NCBI GenBank assembly: GCA_947474715.1
Contig: CANJJT010000156.1
Location: forward strand, 1-5,351
Origin: CAIYPG01 sp903864555
GTDB lineage: Bacteria > Pseudomonadota > Gammaproteobacteria > Burkholderiales > SG8-39
DNA: 5,351 bases
Reading direction: 5' to 3'
The position numbers and the translations under genes are program-made. Shown here one piece after another: positions 1-5,351 of the stretch. Position 1 is the stretch's first letter. The number at the start of each line of letters is the position of its first letter. The notes under the pieces were generated by a model that was not told where the DNA came from, did no database searches, and worked only from the letters and a program-made list of their open reading frames with translations.

Positions 1-312
1 GCTGGGAAGTACGTCTTCTTCGGCGCCACCGCGACTGGATTGGGTGATGCCTACCCGACGCCGGTGACGGGGCAGTCCGAACTCATGCCCGGGGTCGAGA
101 TCCACGCCCAGACGCTCAATGCGCTGCTGCAGGGACGCGCCACGCGCTTTGCCTCGACCTCGGCCTCTGCGCTGTACACGCTGGTGCCGGTGGTGCTGGC
201 GCTGGCCGGCTTCGTGCTGCTGTCCCCGCGCATGGTGTTGTTGCTGGTGTCGCTGCTGATTGCCGACATGCTGGTCATCTCGGGCGTCATCCTGGCCTTC
301 AGCCAGGTGTGA
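1..312 (+). CDS. CHASE2 sensory domain, C-terminal part with two membrane helices (5' end outside window; ends at a premature TGA)
   Basis: This is the N-terminal sensory half of a CHASE2 sensor histidine kinase, of which 103 residues are visible. The reading frame is open from base 1, so the true start lies upstream. Residues 1-46 match the conserved end of CHASE2, an extracytoplasmic ligand-sensing domain: GKYVFFGATATGLGD, then TPVTG, then LMPGVEIHAQTLNALLQGR. Two hydrophobic helices follow, at about residues 58-74 and 78-100, as expected for the membrane block after CHASE2. The frame stops at TGA 310-312. Downstream, the same frame continues directly with the third membrane helix and kinase domains, so this is not a natural C-terminus. 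If translation ends here, the product is a membrane-anchored sensor domain with no output domain. The family assignment is secure from the motif order; the ligand is unknown. Confidence 0.85.
   Translation, partial: AGKYVFFGATATGLGDAYPTPVTGQSELMPGVEIHAQTLNALLQGRATRFASTSASALYTLVPVVLALAGFVLLSPRMVLLLVSLLIADMLVISGVILAFSQV
310..312 (+). other. In-frame TGA interrupting the CHASE2 histidine kinase gene (probable TGG to TGA)
   Basis: The codons around this point read Q-V-stop-F-P-P-G-A-A in one uninterrupted frame. No insertion or deletion is needed to join the two halves. As I recall the family, CHASE2 kinases commonly carry W-F-P-P at the start of the last membrane helix, and Trp (TGG) differs from TGA by one G-to-A change. 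The stop falls in the short extracytoplasmic loop between the second and third helices after CHASE2. The stop is seen directly; the ancestral Trp is inferred from family memory. Confidence 0.85.
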
Positions 313-330
313 TTTCCGCCCGGGGCGGCC

Positions 331-1575
331 GTGCTCATCCTGCTGGTGGCTTTTCCGGTATGGAGCTGGCGCCGGCTGGAAGCGGTGGTGCACTTCCTCA
401 GCCAGCAGTTCGAGCAACTGGAACTGGAGCCGGCCATCGTGCCCGGGCGTCCGGCCGAGCTCGGCTCGCGCTTCTCCGATGTGCTGGGGCGCAAGATCGG
501 CGCGCTGCGCGTCGCAGCCGACCGGCTGCGGGAAGCTCGTCGTTTCATCTCCGACAGCCTGGACAGCCTGCCGGTGGCCACCCTGGTGGCCGGGCAGGAT
601 GAGCACGTGCTGATCGCCAACCGGCTGGCGGCGCAATTGCTCGATGTGGGGAGCGCAGCAGCACTGCGGGGACAGTCAGTGGAAGGCCTGATGTCGGCAC
701 TGGCGCCAGCACGCGAGGACCTGTGGGCCGAGGTGCAGCGCCAGTTGCAGGCGCGCGGCCATGCCGAGATGGAACTGGAGGACCACCTGCGGCGCAGCCT
801 GCTGCTGGATTGCGTGCCCTGCCTGGACATGCAGGGGGAGCGCAGCGGCCTGCTGGTCACCCTGGTGGACATCTCCCCGATCCGGGACGCGCAGCGCCGG
901 CGCGACGAGACCCTGGCCTTTCTGAGTCACGACATCCGTTCGCCACAGGCCTCCATCCTGGCCGCCCTGGAATTGCACCAGCTCAATCCGGAGCGCTTTC
1001 CGGCAGAACGCATCCTGCAGCAGATCGAGCAGCAGGCGCGCAGCACCATCGAGCTGGCCGACCAGTTCATCCAGGTCTCGCGCGCGGAAACCCAGGCGCT
1101 CAAGCTGGACGCCTGTGACCTTGCCGATGTGGCACGCGAGGCTGCTGCGGCTGTGCAGTCGCAGGCCGAGGCCAAGGGCATGCGCGTGGAGGCGTCGGCC
1201 GTCGAGGCGGTGGTGGTGCGGGCCGACCGGGCGCTGCTGGTGCGATCGCTGGTGAACCTCATCAACAATGCGGTGAAGTACAGCCCCCCGGACACCACGG
1301 TGACGGTATCGGCAAGGCTGCAGGGGCGCGAGGCACACTGTGGCGTGCGCGATCAGGGTTATGGCATCAGTGAAGCCGACCAGCAACGGCTGTTTGAGCG
1401 CTTCGCCCGCTTTTCCCAGCCGGGCCAGCCGCAGGAGAAAGGCGTGGGCCTGGGCCTGGCCTTCGTCAAGACCGTGATTGATCGCCACCATGGCGAGATG
1501 CGGGTGACCAGCAAACTCGGCGAGGGCTCCGAGTTCGGCTTTGTGCTGCCCTTGTTGCCTTCGGAAGCGCACTGA
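331..1575 (+). CDS. Sensor histidine kinase, transmitter half (last TM helix, PAS-like region, HisKA, HATPase_c), separated from its CHASE2 domain by a stop codon
   Basis: This is the output half of the CHASE2 sensor kinase and would autophosphorylate on His and pass phosphate to a response regulator. Counting from GTG 331 (414 residues), a membrane helix covers about residues 1-13, followed by the basic WSWRR. A linker that looks coiled-coil-like comes next, then a PAS-like region at about 72-185 (SLPVATLVAG). The phosphorylation motif FLSHDIRSPQ has its His at residue 200. The N box NLINNAVKYSP has Asn313, the G1 box DQGYG spans 341-345, the F box is LFERFARF, and the G2 box GVGLGLAF starts at 371. 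All catalytic motifs are intact, so the kinase part does not look decayed. GTG 331 is the first plausible start after the TGA, but its upstream GGGGCGG at 322-328 is a weak ribosome site. The intended protein is more likely one chain starting before the window. The locus could be a recent pseudogene, a split gene translated by reinitiation, or a sequence error. Confidence 0.85.
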   Translation: MLILLVAFPVWSWRRLEAVVHFLSQQFEQLELEPAIVPGRPAELGSRFSDVLGRKIGALRVAADRLREARRFISDSLDSLPVATLVAGQDEHVLIANRLAAQLLDVGSAAALRGQSVEGLMSALAPAREDLWAEVQRQLQARGHAEMELEDHLRRSLLLDCVPCLDMQGERSGLLVTLVDISPIRDAQRRRDETLAFLSHDIRSPQASILAALELHQLNPERFPAERILQQIEQQARSTIELADQFIQVSRAETQALKLDACDLADVAREAAAAVQSQAEAKGMRVEASAVEAVVVRADRALLVRSLVNLINNAVKYSPPDTTVTVSARLQGREAHCGVRDQGYGISEADQQRLFERFARFSQPGQPQEKGVGLGLAFVKTVIDRHHGEMRVTSKLGEGSEFGFVLPLLPSEAH

Positions 1576-1599
1576 CACATTGACGAAGCGACGAAGCCC

Positions 1600-1632
1600 T
1601 GTCTGCCATGCACCTGTCATGTGCTGCAGACA
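1600..1632 (+). repeat. Imperfect hairpin downstream of the kinase gene
   Basis: A perfect 7-base inverted repeat, TGTCTGC (1600-1606) and GCAGACA (1626-1632), encloses an inner 4-base pairing of GCAC (1610-1613) with GTGC (1621-1624). It starts 24 bases after the kinase stop codon. No T-run follows (the next bases are TTGTGG), so it is not a classical intrinsic terminator. It may act as a transcript 3' end, a processing site or a protein-binding dyad. Confidence 0.5.
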
Positions 1633-1661
1633 TTGTGGCGGCCGCGCGTGGAATGTTAGAG
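1633..1661 (+). promoter_or_regulatory. Weak candidate promoter for the LysM-FecR gene
   Basis: TTGTGG (1633-1638) and TTAGAG (1656-1661) are separated by 17 bases and sit just upstream of the LysM-FecR gene. Each box is a poor match to the sigma-70 consensus; only the spacing is ideal. If real, transcription would start near 1668, inside the 1663-1679 dyad. The alternative is that the gene is read only from the kinase transcript. Confidence 0.2.
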
Positions 1662-1662
1662 T

Positions 1663-1679
1663 CCTCCTCCGCGAGGAGG
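1663..1679 (+). repeat. Perfect 7-base inverted repeat in the leader of the LysM-FecR gene
   Basis: CCTCCTC (1663-1669) and GAGGAGG (1673-1679) form a perfect dyad around CGC. The right arm is a strong Shine-Dalgarno-like sequence, and the left arm resembles the 16S anti-Shine-Dalgarno sequence. In RNA the stem would hide the right arm. An adjoining second dyad, CCGGT and ACCGG, lies at 1680-1691. The site may be an RNA leader structure or a DNA operator overlapping the possible start of transcription. Confidence 0.55.
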
Positions 1680-1710
1680 CCGGTGGACCGGTTTCCACAC
1701 TGACTGATTC

Positions 1711-1718
1711 GGGAGAAG
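1711..1718 (+). promoter_or_regulatory. Ribosome binding site of the LysM-FecR gene
   Basis: GGGAGAAG lies three bases before ATG 1722, with its GGAG core six bases upstream of the ATG. It supports this start, which also puts the signal peptide exactly at the N-terminus. Confidence 0.6.
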
Positions 1719-1721
1719 TGG

Positions 1722-2927
1722 ATGTCGAGCAAGTCCTTCGTTGCCGCATTGCCGGCAGCACTGCGCGTGGTCCTGTTGTCGTTTCTACTGGGGGCCATGC
1801 CGGCATGGTCTGCCGATGCCGATCCGGCCGAGGCGGACTTTGAATTGACAGTCCGGCAGGGCGACACCCTGATCGGTATCGGCAAGCGCCTGCTGGTCGA
1901 CCCCAACCGCTGGCCTGATTTGCAGCGGCGCAACAGCATTCCCGATCCGAACCGGCTGGCGCCGGGCAGCACCATGCTGATTCCACGGCCTCTGTTGCGG
2001 CTGGATGCGGCGGAGATGGAGGTGCGCGCGGTGGTGGGCGAGGCGAGCAAGGCGGATGGCTCGCCAGTGGCCGTGGGTGATCGCCTGCGCGAGGGGGCAG
2101 CCCTCCGCACCGCCGACAGCGGGTTTGTCACTGTGCAACTGGTGGATGGCTCGACCATGCAGGTCAAGCCGCGCACTGACATGAAGCTTGAGCGCATCCG
2201 TCGCCTTGCCGGCACCAATGTGACCGACACCCAGGTGGACATGAGCTCCGGCACCGCCGAAGTCCGCTTCAAGCCTGCGGTGCCGAAAGTGTCGCGCTTC
2301 CAGATTCGCACCGGGTTTGCCACGGCTGCGGTGCGGGGCACGGAGTTCCGCGTGAGCGCCCAGGAGAAGGGCACGCGCACCGAGGTGTCCGAAGGGACCA
2401 TCGCCTTCACCGGCTTGCCGGCCGGTGGTGCGGCACCCACCGCAGCGGACACCGTGGCGGTTCCGGATGGCTTTGGTTCCTTCGTCGATGAAACCCGCAA
2501 GCCTGCGCCGCCGGTGGCGCTGCTGGCTGCCCCGGCGCTGCCGCGGCCCTTCATCGTGCAGGTGGCGCCGACCTTCCGCCTGCGCCTGGCGCGCGTCACC
2601 GGCGCGGTGACTTACCGTGCCACGCTGGCGACGGACGCCGACATGCAGCAGGTCCGCTACGAGCAGGTGTTCAATACGGCCGACATCGTGTTTGCCAACC
2701 TGGAGCCGGGCAATTACACGCTACAGGTGCGGGCCATCGACAAGTCAGGTCTGGAAGGACGGGATGGGCGCGTGCCAGTCAACCTGCGGCCGGGCAAGCC
2801 GCCCGCAGTGCCTGCCGCGCCGGCTGCCGGCGGGGATCCGGTCAGCGCGCCTGCAGCACCGGCAAGCCCTTTTCAGGTCCCTGTGACACCCCCGACACCG
2901 GCTGCCGCACCCGCTGGACGCTCCTGA
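1722..2927 (+). CDS. Secreted LysM and FecR domain protein
   Basis: A 401-residue exported envelope protein. Residues 1-30 are a signal peptide: a Lys/Arg-containing start, a hydrophobic core VVLLSFLLGA, and likely cleavage after AWS or AWSA. Residues 41-88 are a LysM peptidoglycan-binding module (LTVRQGDTLIGIGKRLL, then WPDLQRRN, then PGSTMLIP). Residues 101-231 are a FecR domain with the core motif TAAVRGTEFRV near 201-211. This periplasmic FecR fold lacks the anti-sigma N-terminal segment of true FecR, so it is not expected to control a sigma factor. Residues about 276-362 resemble a fibronectin-type-III-like beta domain ending in NYTLQVRAIDKSGLEG, and the last 40 or so are a Pro/Ala-rich tail. 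The start is set by a good ribosome site and the signal peptide. It lies 146 bases after the kinase, on the same strand. As I recall, LysM-FecR proteins commonly neighbour CHASE2 sensors, which suggests a cell-wall-associated role in sensing. The exact role is unknown. Confidence 0.9.
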   Translation: MSSKSFVAALPAALRVVLLSFLLGAMPAWSADADPAEADFELTVRQGDTLIGIGKRLLVDPNRWPDLQRRNSIPDPNRLAPGSTMLIPRPLLRLDAAEMEVRAVVGEASKADGSPVAVGDRLREGAALRTADSGFVTVQLVDGSTMQVKPRTDMKLERIRRLAGTNVTDTQVDMSSGTAEVRFKPAVPKVSRFQIRTGFATAAVRGTEFRVSAQEKGTRTEVSEGTIAFTGLPAGGAAPTAADTVAVPDGFGSFVDETRKPAPPVALLAAPALPRPFIVQVAPTFRLRLARVTGAVTYRATLATDADMQQVRYEQVFNTADIVFANLEPGNYTLQVRAIDKSGLEGRDGRVPVNLRPGKPPAVPAAPAAGGDPVSAPAAPASPFQVPVTPPTPAAAPAGRS

Positions 2928-2950
2928 GAAAAAGACTGGGCAGGATGGGC

Positions 2951-2967
2951 GACCTGCAATGCAGGTC
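2951..2967. repeat. Perfect hairpin between convergent genes
   Basis: GACCTGC and GCAGGTC form a perfect 7-base stem with the loop AAT, 23 bases after the LysM-FecR stop, in the gap where two genes converge. The plus strand has no T-run after it. On the minus strand a run of five T (complement of 2929-2933) lies about 17 bases past the stem, too far for a standard terminator. A bidirectional, weak or Rho-assisted terminator is plausible. An upstream GCAGG (2940-2944) could pair alternatively with CCTGC (2953-2957). Confidence 0.45.
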
Positions 2968-3052
2968 ATAGGCATCGCCTGTTTCGCCTCGACACCGGAG
3001 CAGGCGTGGCGTGATCGTCAGCTGAGTGGCAATGCCGTCGCCTGGCGGCGGC

Positions 3053-3451
3053 TCAGTGAGTGGCGGCTACGTCGCCTGCAAGGACTTCACGCACCGCATC
3101 GAGCAGTTGCTGGCGCTGCAGCGGCTTGGTGAGGTAGCGCAGCGCGCCGGCAGCCTTGGCCGCCAGTTCCGCATCGGAGTCGGTGTGCGCGGTGACGATG
3201 ATGGTGGGAATGGCGCGGGTCTTGTCATCAGTGCGCATGGCCCTGAGCAGTTCCAGACCGTCGAGGTAGGGCATGGCGATGTCCAGCACCAGCAGGTCGG
3301 GCGGGGCTGCCATCAATGCCTTGCCGCCTTCCACTGCATCGGCGTATCCCTGCACCTGGTAGCCGGCGTTCTGCAGATGCATGCAGATGAGCGAACACAT
3401 CACCTGGTTGTCGTCGAGCACGTAGATCAGCCGGGGAGCCGCATCGGGCAT
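3053..3451 (-). CDS. Stand-alone CheY-like response regulator receiver
   Basis: A 132-residue single receiver domain with no DNA-binding or enzymatic output. Numbered from ATG 3451, it shows the acidic pair Asp13-Asp14 (LIYVLDDNQ), the phosphoacceptor Asp57 (LLVLDIAMPYLDG), the switch Thr87 (IIVTAHT) and the conserved Lys109 (YLTKP). All residues needed for phosphorylation are present. The frame is open upstream to 3589, but that would overlap the neighbouring gene by 74 bases and add a non-conserved tail. ATG 3451, immediately before the domain, is preferred, although its ribosome site is weak (AGG six bases upstream). It lies 64 bases downstream of the spermidine-synthase-like gene on the same strand, and converges with the kinase and LysM-FecR genes. 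Such receivers act as phosphate shuttles or bind a protein target. Pairing with the nearby kinase is possible but rests only on proximity. Confidence 0.93.
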   Translation of the reverse strand: MPDAAPRLIYVLDDNQVMCSLICMHLQNAGYQVQGYADAVEGGKALMAAPPDLLVLDIAMPYLDGLELLRAMRTDDKTRAIPTIIVTAHTDSDAELAAKAAGALRYLTKPLQRQQLLDAVREVLAGDVAATH

Positions 3452-3482
3452 GGGGTGCCTGTTCGCAGGGGTGGAGAAGGTG

Positions 3483-3488
3483 ATTGTA
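3483..3488 (-). promoter_or_regulatory. Candidate -10 element for the receiver gene
   Basis: On the minus strand this reads TACAAT, matching five of six bases of the -10 consensus. It lies in the 64-base gap and is placed to start transcription about 25 bases before ATG 3451. No convincing -35 box is found 16-18 bases upstream, so an activator-dependent or weak promoter, or chance, remains possible. Confidence 0.25.
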
Positions 3489-3515
3489 TGATCTGTGCCG
3501 TTTTCGCGCAGCCCT

Positions 3516-5351
3516 TCAGTGTGCGTTTGGCACAGCCCCATTTGCTGCCGCTGCCGACGCGCCCGGTCTGGCCGATCCGGCTTCCACATGCGCCTTGAGC
3601 AGGCGCAGGCTCATGTCGTCCCCCTTGTAGTCCAGGCTGTGGCGCTTCAGTGCAATGGCCGCCTCCAGCCTGCGGCCCAGCGACAGGTGGCCTGCCAGGG
3701 TGGCCGAGAGCAGGTACTGGCGGTGCCCGGTGGGCAGGTCGCTCTTTTCTGCCAGCAGCATCTCGCCCATCTGCGCCATGCGCGCGCCATCGCGGTTGCC
3801 CACCGCCTTGAACAATTCCAGCCAGCGCCGCTGCGAGGCATCCAGCGCGCCGAAGCAGGCTGATTTCTCCAGTCGTTGCCACAGTGTGCGCACCTGCGTT
3901 GCGGGCAGCAGCGGGTTGACCTGGCGCGCCACGTTGTACAGCGAATGCAGCCAGATGTCGTAGCGCTGCGTATCGCGGCATTCGATGAGCCGCATGCGGA
4001 TGACTTCGAGATCCTTTTGCAGGTTGCGCGACAGGCTGGGCGGCTGTTCGGCCGAACCACGCAGCAGGAACTCCAGCGCGTAGCGGGCACGGCGTGAGTC
4101 GAATACGCGCTCGAAATGATCCTCGCCCTGCAGGGTGGGCTCGGCCTGGTAGCGGCCATCGCGGCCTTCCAGCATCTGCATGACCGGTACGCCGGCATTG
4201 CCGATGGCGGTGAAGTTGCTTGCCGATTCACCCAGGTAGCGAAAGCGCGCGGCTTGCAGGTCGAGGTAGGGGTGGTAGTCGGAATTGGCCGGCACGCCAT
4301 AGCTTTCGAAGAAGGGTGCCAGCACGCGCTTGCCACCGATGCGGCGCATTTCCAGGTCGCCGATGCTGTGCACGTGCACGCGGGCGAGTTCGGCTGCCAC
4401 CCCGGGCATTTGCGTGATGTCCGCCAGCGGCCTGGCCAGCGCCTTTTCGTCGCCGGCGACGATCAGCATGTCACCGTCGGTGGTGGCGTAGATGGCGTAG
4501 TCGGGGAACTGGCTGCCCAGCGCCTTCAGCACCGAGGCCACCAGCGAGATGTCGGTCTCGTAGAGCTGCAGCCACTGCACCAGGATGCCGCCGGGTACGA
4601 GGTAGCGTTTCACCAGCGCGTAGAACTCCACGGTGAACAGGCTCGAGACGCCGCTCACCCAGGGGTTGGATGGCTCGGAGACGATGAAGTCATAGCGCCG
4701 GTTGTGGGTGGAGAAATAGGTCTTGGCATCATCGAAGACGATGTTGCTGCGCGGGTCGGCAAAGGTGCTGGCGTTGACCGGGGCGAACAGGCGCGAGGCT
4801 TCGGCCATGGCCGGCTCGATCTCGATGGTGTCCACGCGCGTGAGGCCGGCATTGGCCAGCAGCGTATGCGTGGTGAGGCCGGTGCCCACACCGATCACCG
4901 CGCCCACTTTGGCCTCCGGCCGGAAGGCCAGGGGCAGGGCGCCGGTGAGCGTCATGGTGAGTTCGTCGGAGATGATCTCGGTGCCGCCCATGTCGATGGC
5001 ACCGTCGGATTTGCCATTGGTGCGCAGGCTGCGGCTGGGGCCGAAATCGAGCAGGCTCACCGAAGTGGTCTTGCCATCCTTGTAATAGACCAGCTTCACG
5101 TCCTTCTCGGAGTAGATTTCGCCGCGGCGGAACACGCCCGAGGCCATGCGATACGGGTCGAGTTGCACCAGGCCCAGCACCAGCGCAAACGCCGCCACCG
5201 ACACGGCTGTGGCGATGGCCGAAAGCTGCACGCGGTTGACCAGCAGCCACAGCAGCGCCAGTCCGAGCAGCACATCCAGCGCAGCGCCGGCGGTGATGAG
5301 GCCCTTCAGGCCGAGCAGCGGCATGCCGATGTGCGCTGCGACGACCACGCC
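3516..5351 (-). CDS. Membrane-fused spermidine synthase-like protein (5' end outside window)
   Basis: 611 residues are visible, and the frame is open to the right edge, so the start and further membrane helices lie beyond the window. The visible part begins with two hydrophobic helices at about residues 15-38 and 43-63, the end of a transporter-like membrane block. A spermidine-synthase-type Rossmann methyltransferase domain follows at about 75-300. It has a nucleotide-loop motif VIGVGTG near 152-158, the acidic IEIEP near 176-180, FDDAKTYF near 206-213, and SEPSNPWVSG near 225-234. The family is usually called fused MFS/spermidine synthase. Several hallmark residues of true spermidine synthase differ: GGGDGG is IGVGTG here, the DEFxYHE-like segment is DELTMTL, and the catalytic-Asp segment of the D-x-T-D-P type is SEPSNP. 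Aminopropyl transfer from decarboxylated SAM to putrescine is therefore doubtful. From about residue 430 to the end there is a long, mainly helical, TPR-like region and an Ala-rich tail. The substrate is unknown. Confidence 0.9.
   Translation of the reverse strand, partial: GVVVAAHIGMPLLGLKGLITAGAALDVLLGLALLWLLVNRVQLSAIATAVSVAAFALVLGLVQLDPYRMASGVFRRGEIYSEKDVKLVYYKDGKTTSVSLLDFGPSRSLRTNGKSDGAIDMGGTEIISDELTMTLTGALPLAFRPEAKVGAVIGVGTGLTTHTLLANAGLTRVDTIEIEPAMAEASRLFAPVNASTFADPRSNIVFDDAKTYFSTHNRRYDFIVSEPSNPWVSGVSSLFTVEFYALVKRYLVPGGILVQWLQLYETDISLVASVLKALGSQFPDYAIYATTDGDMLIVAGDEKALARPLADITQMPGVAAELARVHVHSIGDLEMRRIGGKRVLAPFFESYGVPANSDYHPYLDLQAARFRYLGESASNFTAIGNAGVPVMQMLEGRDGRYQAEPTLQGEDHFERVFDSRRARYALEFLLRGSAEQPPSLSRNLQKDLEVIRMRLIECRDTQRYDIWLHSLYNVARQVNPLLPATQVRTLWQRLEKSACFGALDASQRRWLELFKAVGNRDGARMAQMGEMLLAEKSDLPTGHRQYLLSATLAGHLSLGRRLEAAIALKRHSLDYKGDDMSLRLLKAHVEAGSARPGASAAAANGAVPNAH

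Noticed and set aside
310..312. TGA read as Trp through a changed genetic code, or as selenocysteine
   Set aside because: All four complete frames terminate with TGA and TGG is used freely for Trp. I see no clear selenocysteine-type hairpin just downstream, and a redox residue makes no sense at this membrane boundary.
51..872. A 273-codon minus-strand frame opposite the CHASE2 kinase
   Set aside because: Its composition is Ser/Arg/Cys-rich and low in complexity, while the plus strand carries conserved sensor and kinase motifs.
1580..1608. TTGACG at 1580-1585 as a promoter -35 box
   Set aside because: The -35 match is good, but the position 17 bases further on reads CTGCCA, and no acceptable -10 box lies within the allowed spacing.
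676..1986. A 436-codon open frame on the minus strand
   Set aside because: It lies antisense to the kinase and runs across the gap into the LysM-FecR gene. It has no recognisable domain and is rich in Arg, Gln and His, as expected of a GC-rich shadow frame.
1466..2599. A 377-codon open frame on the minus strand
   Set aside because: It is antisense to the LysM-FecR gene, whose signal peptide, LysM and FecR motifs are clear. The antisense product is Arg/Ser-rich and shows no family features.
3452..3589. N-terminal extension of the receiver to 3589
   Set aside because: It would overlap the 3' end of the upstream gene by 74 bases and add 46 non-conserved residues. ATG 3451 fits the start of the receiver fold.
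3026..3598. A 190-codon plus-strand frame opposite the receiver gene
   Set aside because: The minus strand encodes a complete receiver with all key residues; the plus-strand product has no coherent domain.

Overview
The window is GC-rich, densely coding DNA with very short intergenic gaps. The gene content (a CHASE2-type sensor kinase, a LysM/FecR envelope protein, a lone receiver, a membrane-fused spermidine-synthase-like protein) and the kinase phosphorylation motif SHDIRSPQ suggest a Gram-negative proteobacterium, probably betaproteobacterial. This is an inference from gene families, not from a taxonomic marker. No rRNA, tRNA, CRISPR array, insertion sequence or phage gene was seen, and no stretch above 300 bases lacks a gene.

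Layout. Plus strand, 1-1575: the end of a CHASE2 sensory domain, its membrane helices, a PAS-like region and a complete histidine kinase core, all in one reading frame. The frame is broken by a single in-frame TGA at 310-312, where relatives most likely carry Trp. The gene is therefore either a pseudogene, a split two-polypeptide gene, a read-through case or a sequencing error. Positions 1576-1721 form a 146-base leader with two clear inverted repeats. Positions 1722-2927 encode a secreted LysM-FecR protein. Positions 2928-3052 are a short convergent gap with one perfect hairpin. On the minus strand, 3053-3451 encodes a stand-alone CheY-like receiver. Upstream of it, 3516-5351 encodes the C-terminal two thirds or so of a membrane-fused spermidine-synthase-like methyltransferase-fold protein that runs off the right edge.

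How the genes may work together. The kinase and the LysM-FecR protein are co-oriented and belong to families that I recall often occurring side by side, which points to an envelope-sensing module. The periplasmic LysM-FecR protein would touch peptidoglycan and the CHASE2 kinase would signal inward. The convergent single-domain receiver is a possible phosphorylation partner, but only by proximity. The spermidine-synthase-like gene looks unrelated in function, and its active-site motifs differ from true spermidine synthases. All four complete reading frames end in TGA and use TGG for Trp, so the internal TGA is not explained by a changed genetic code.
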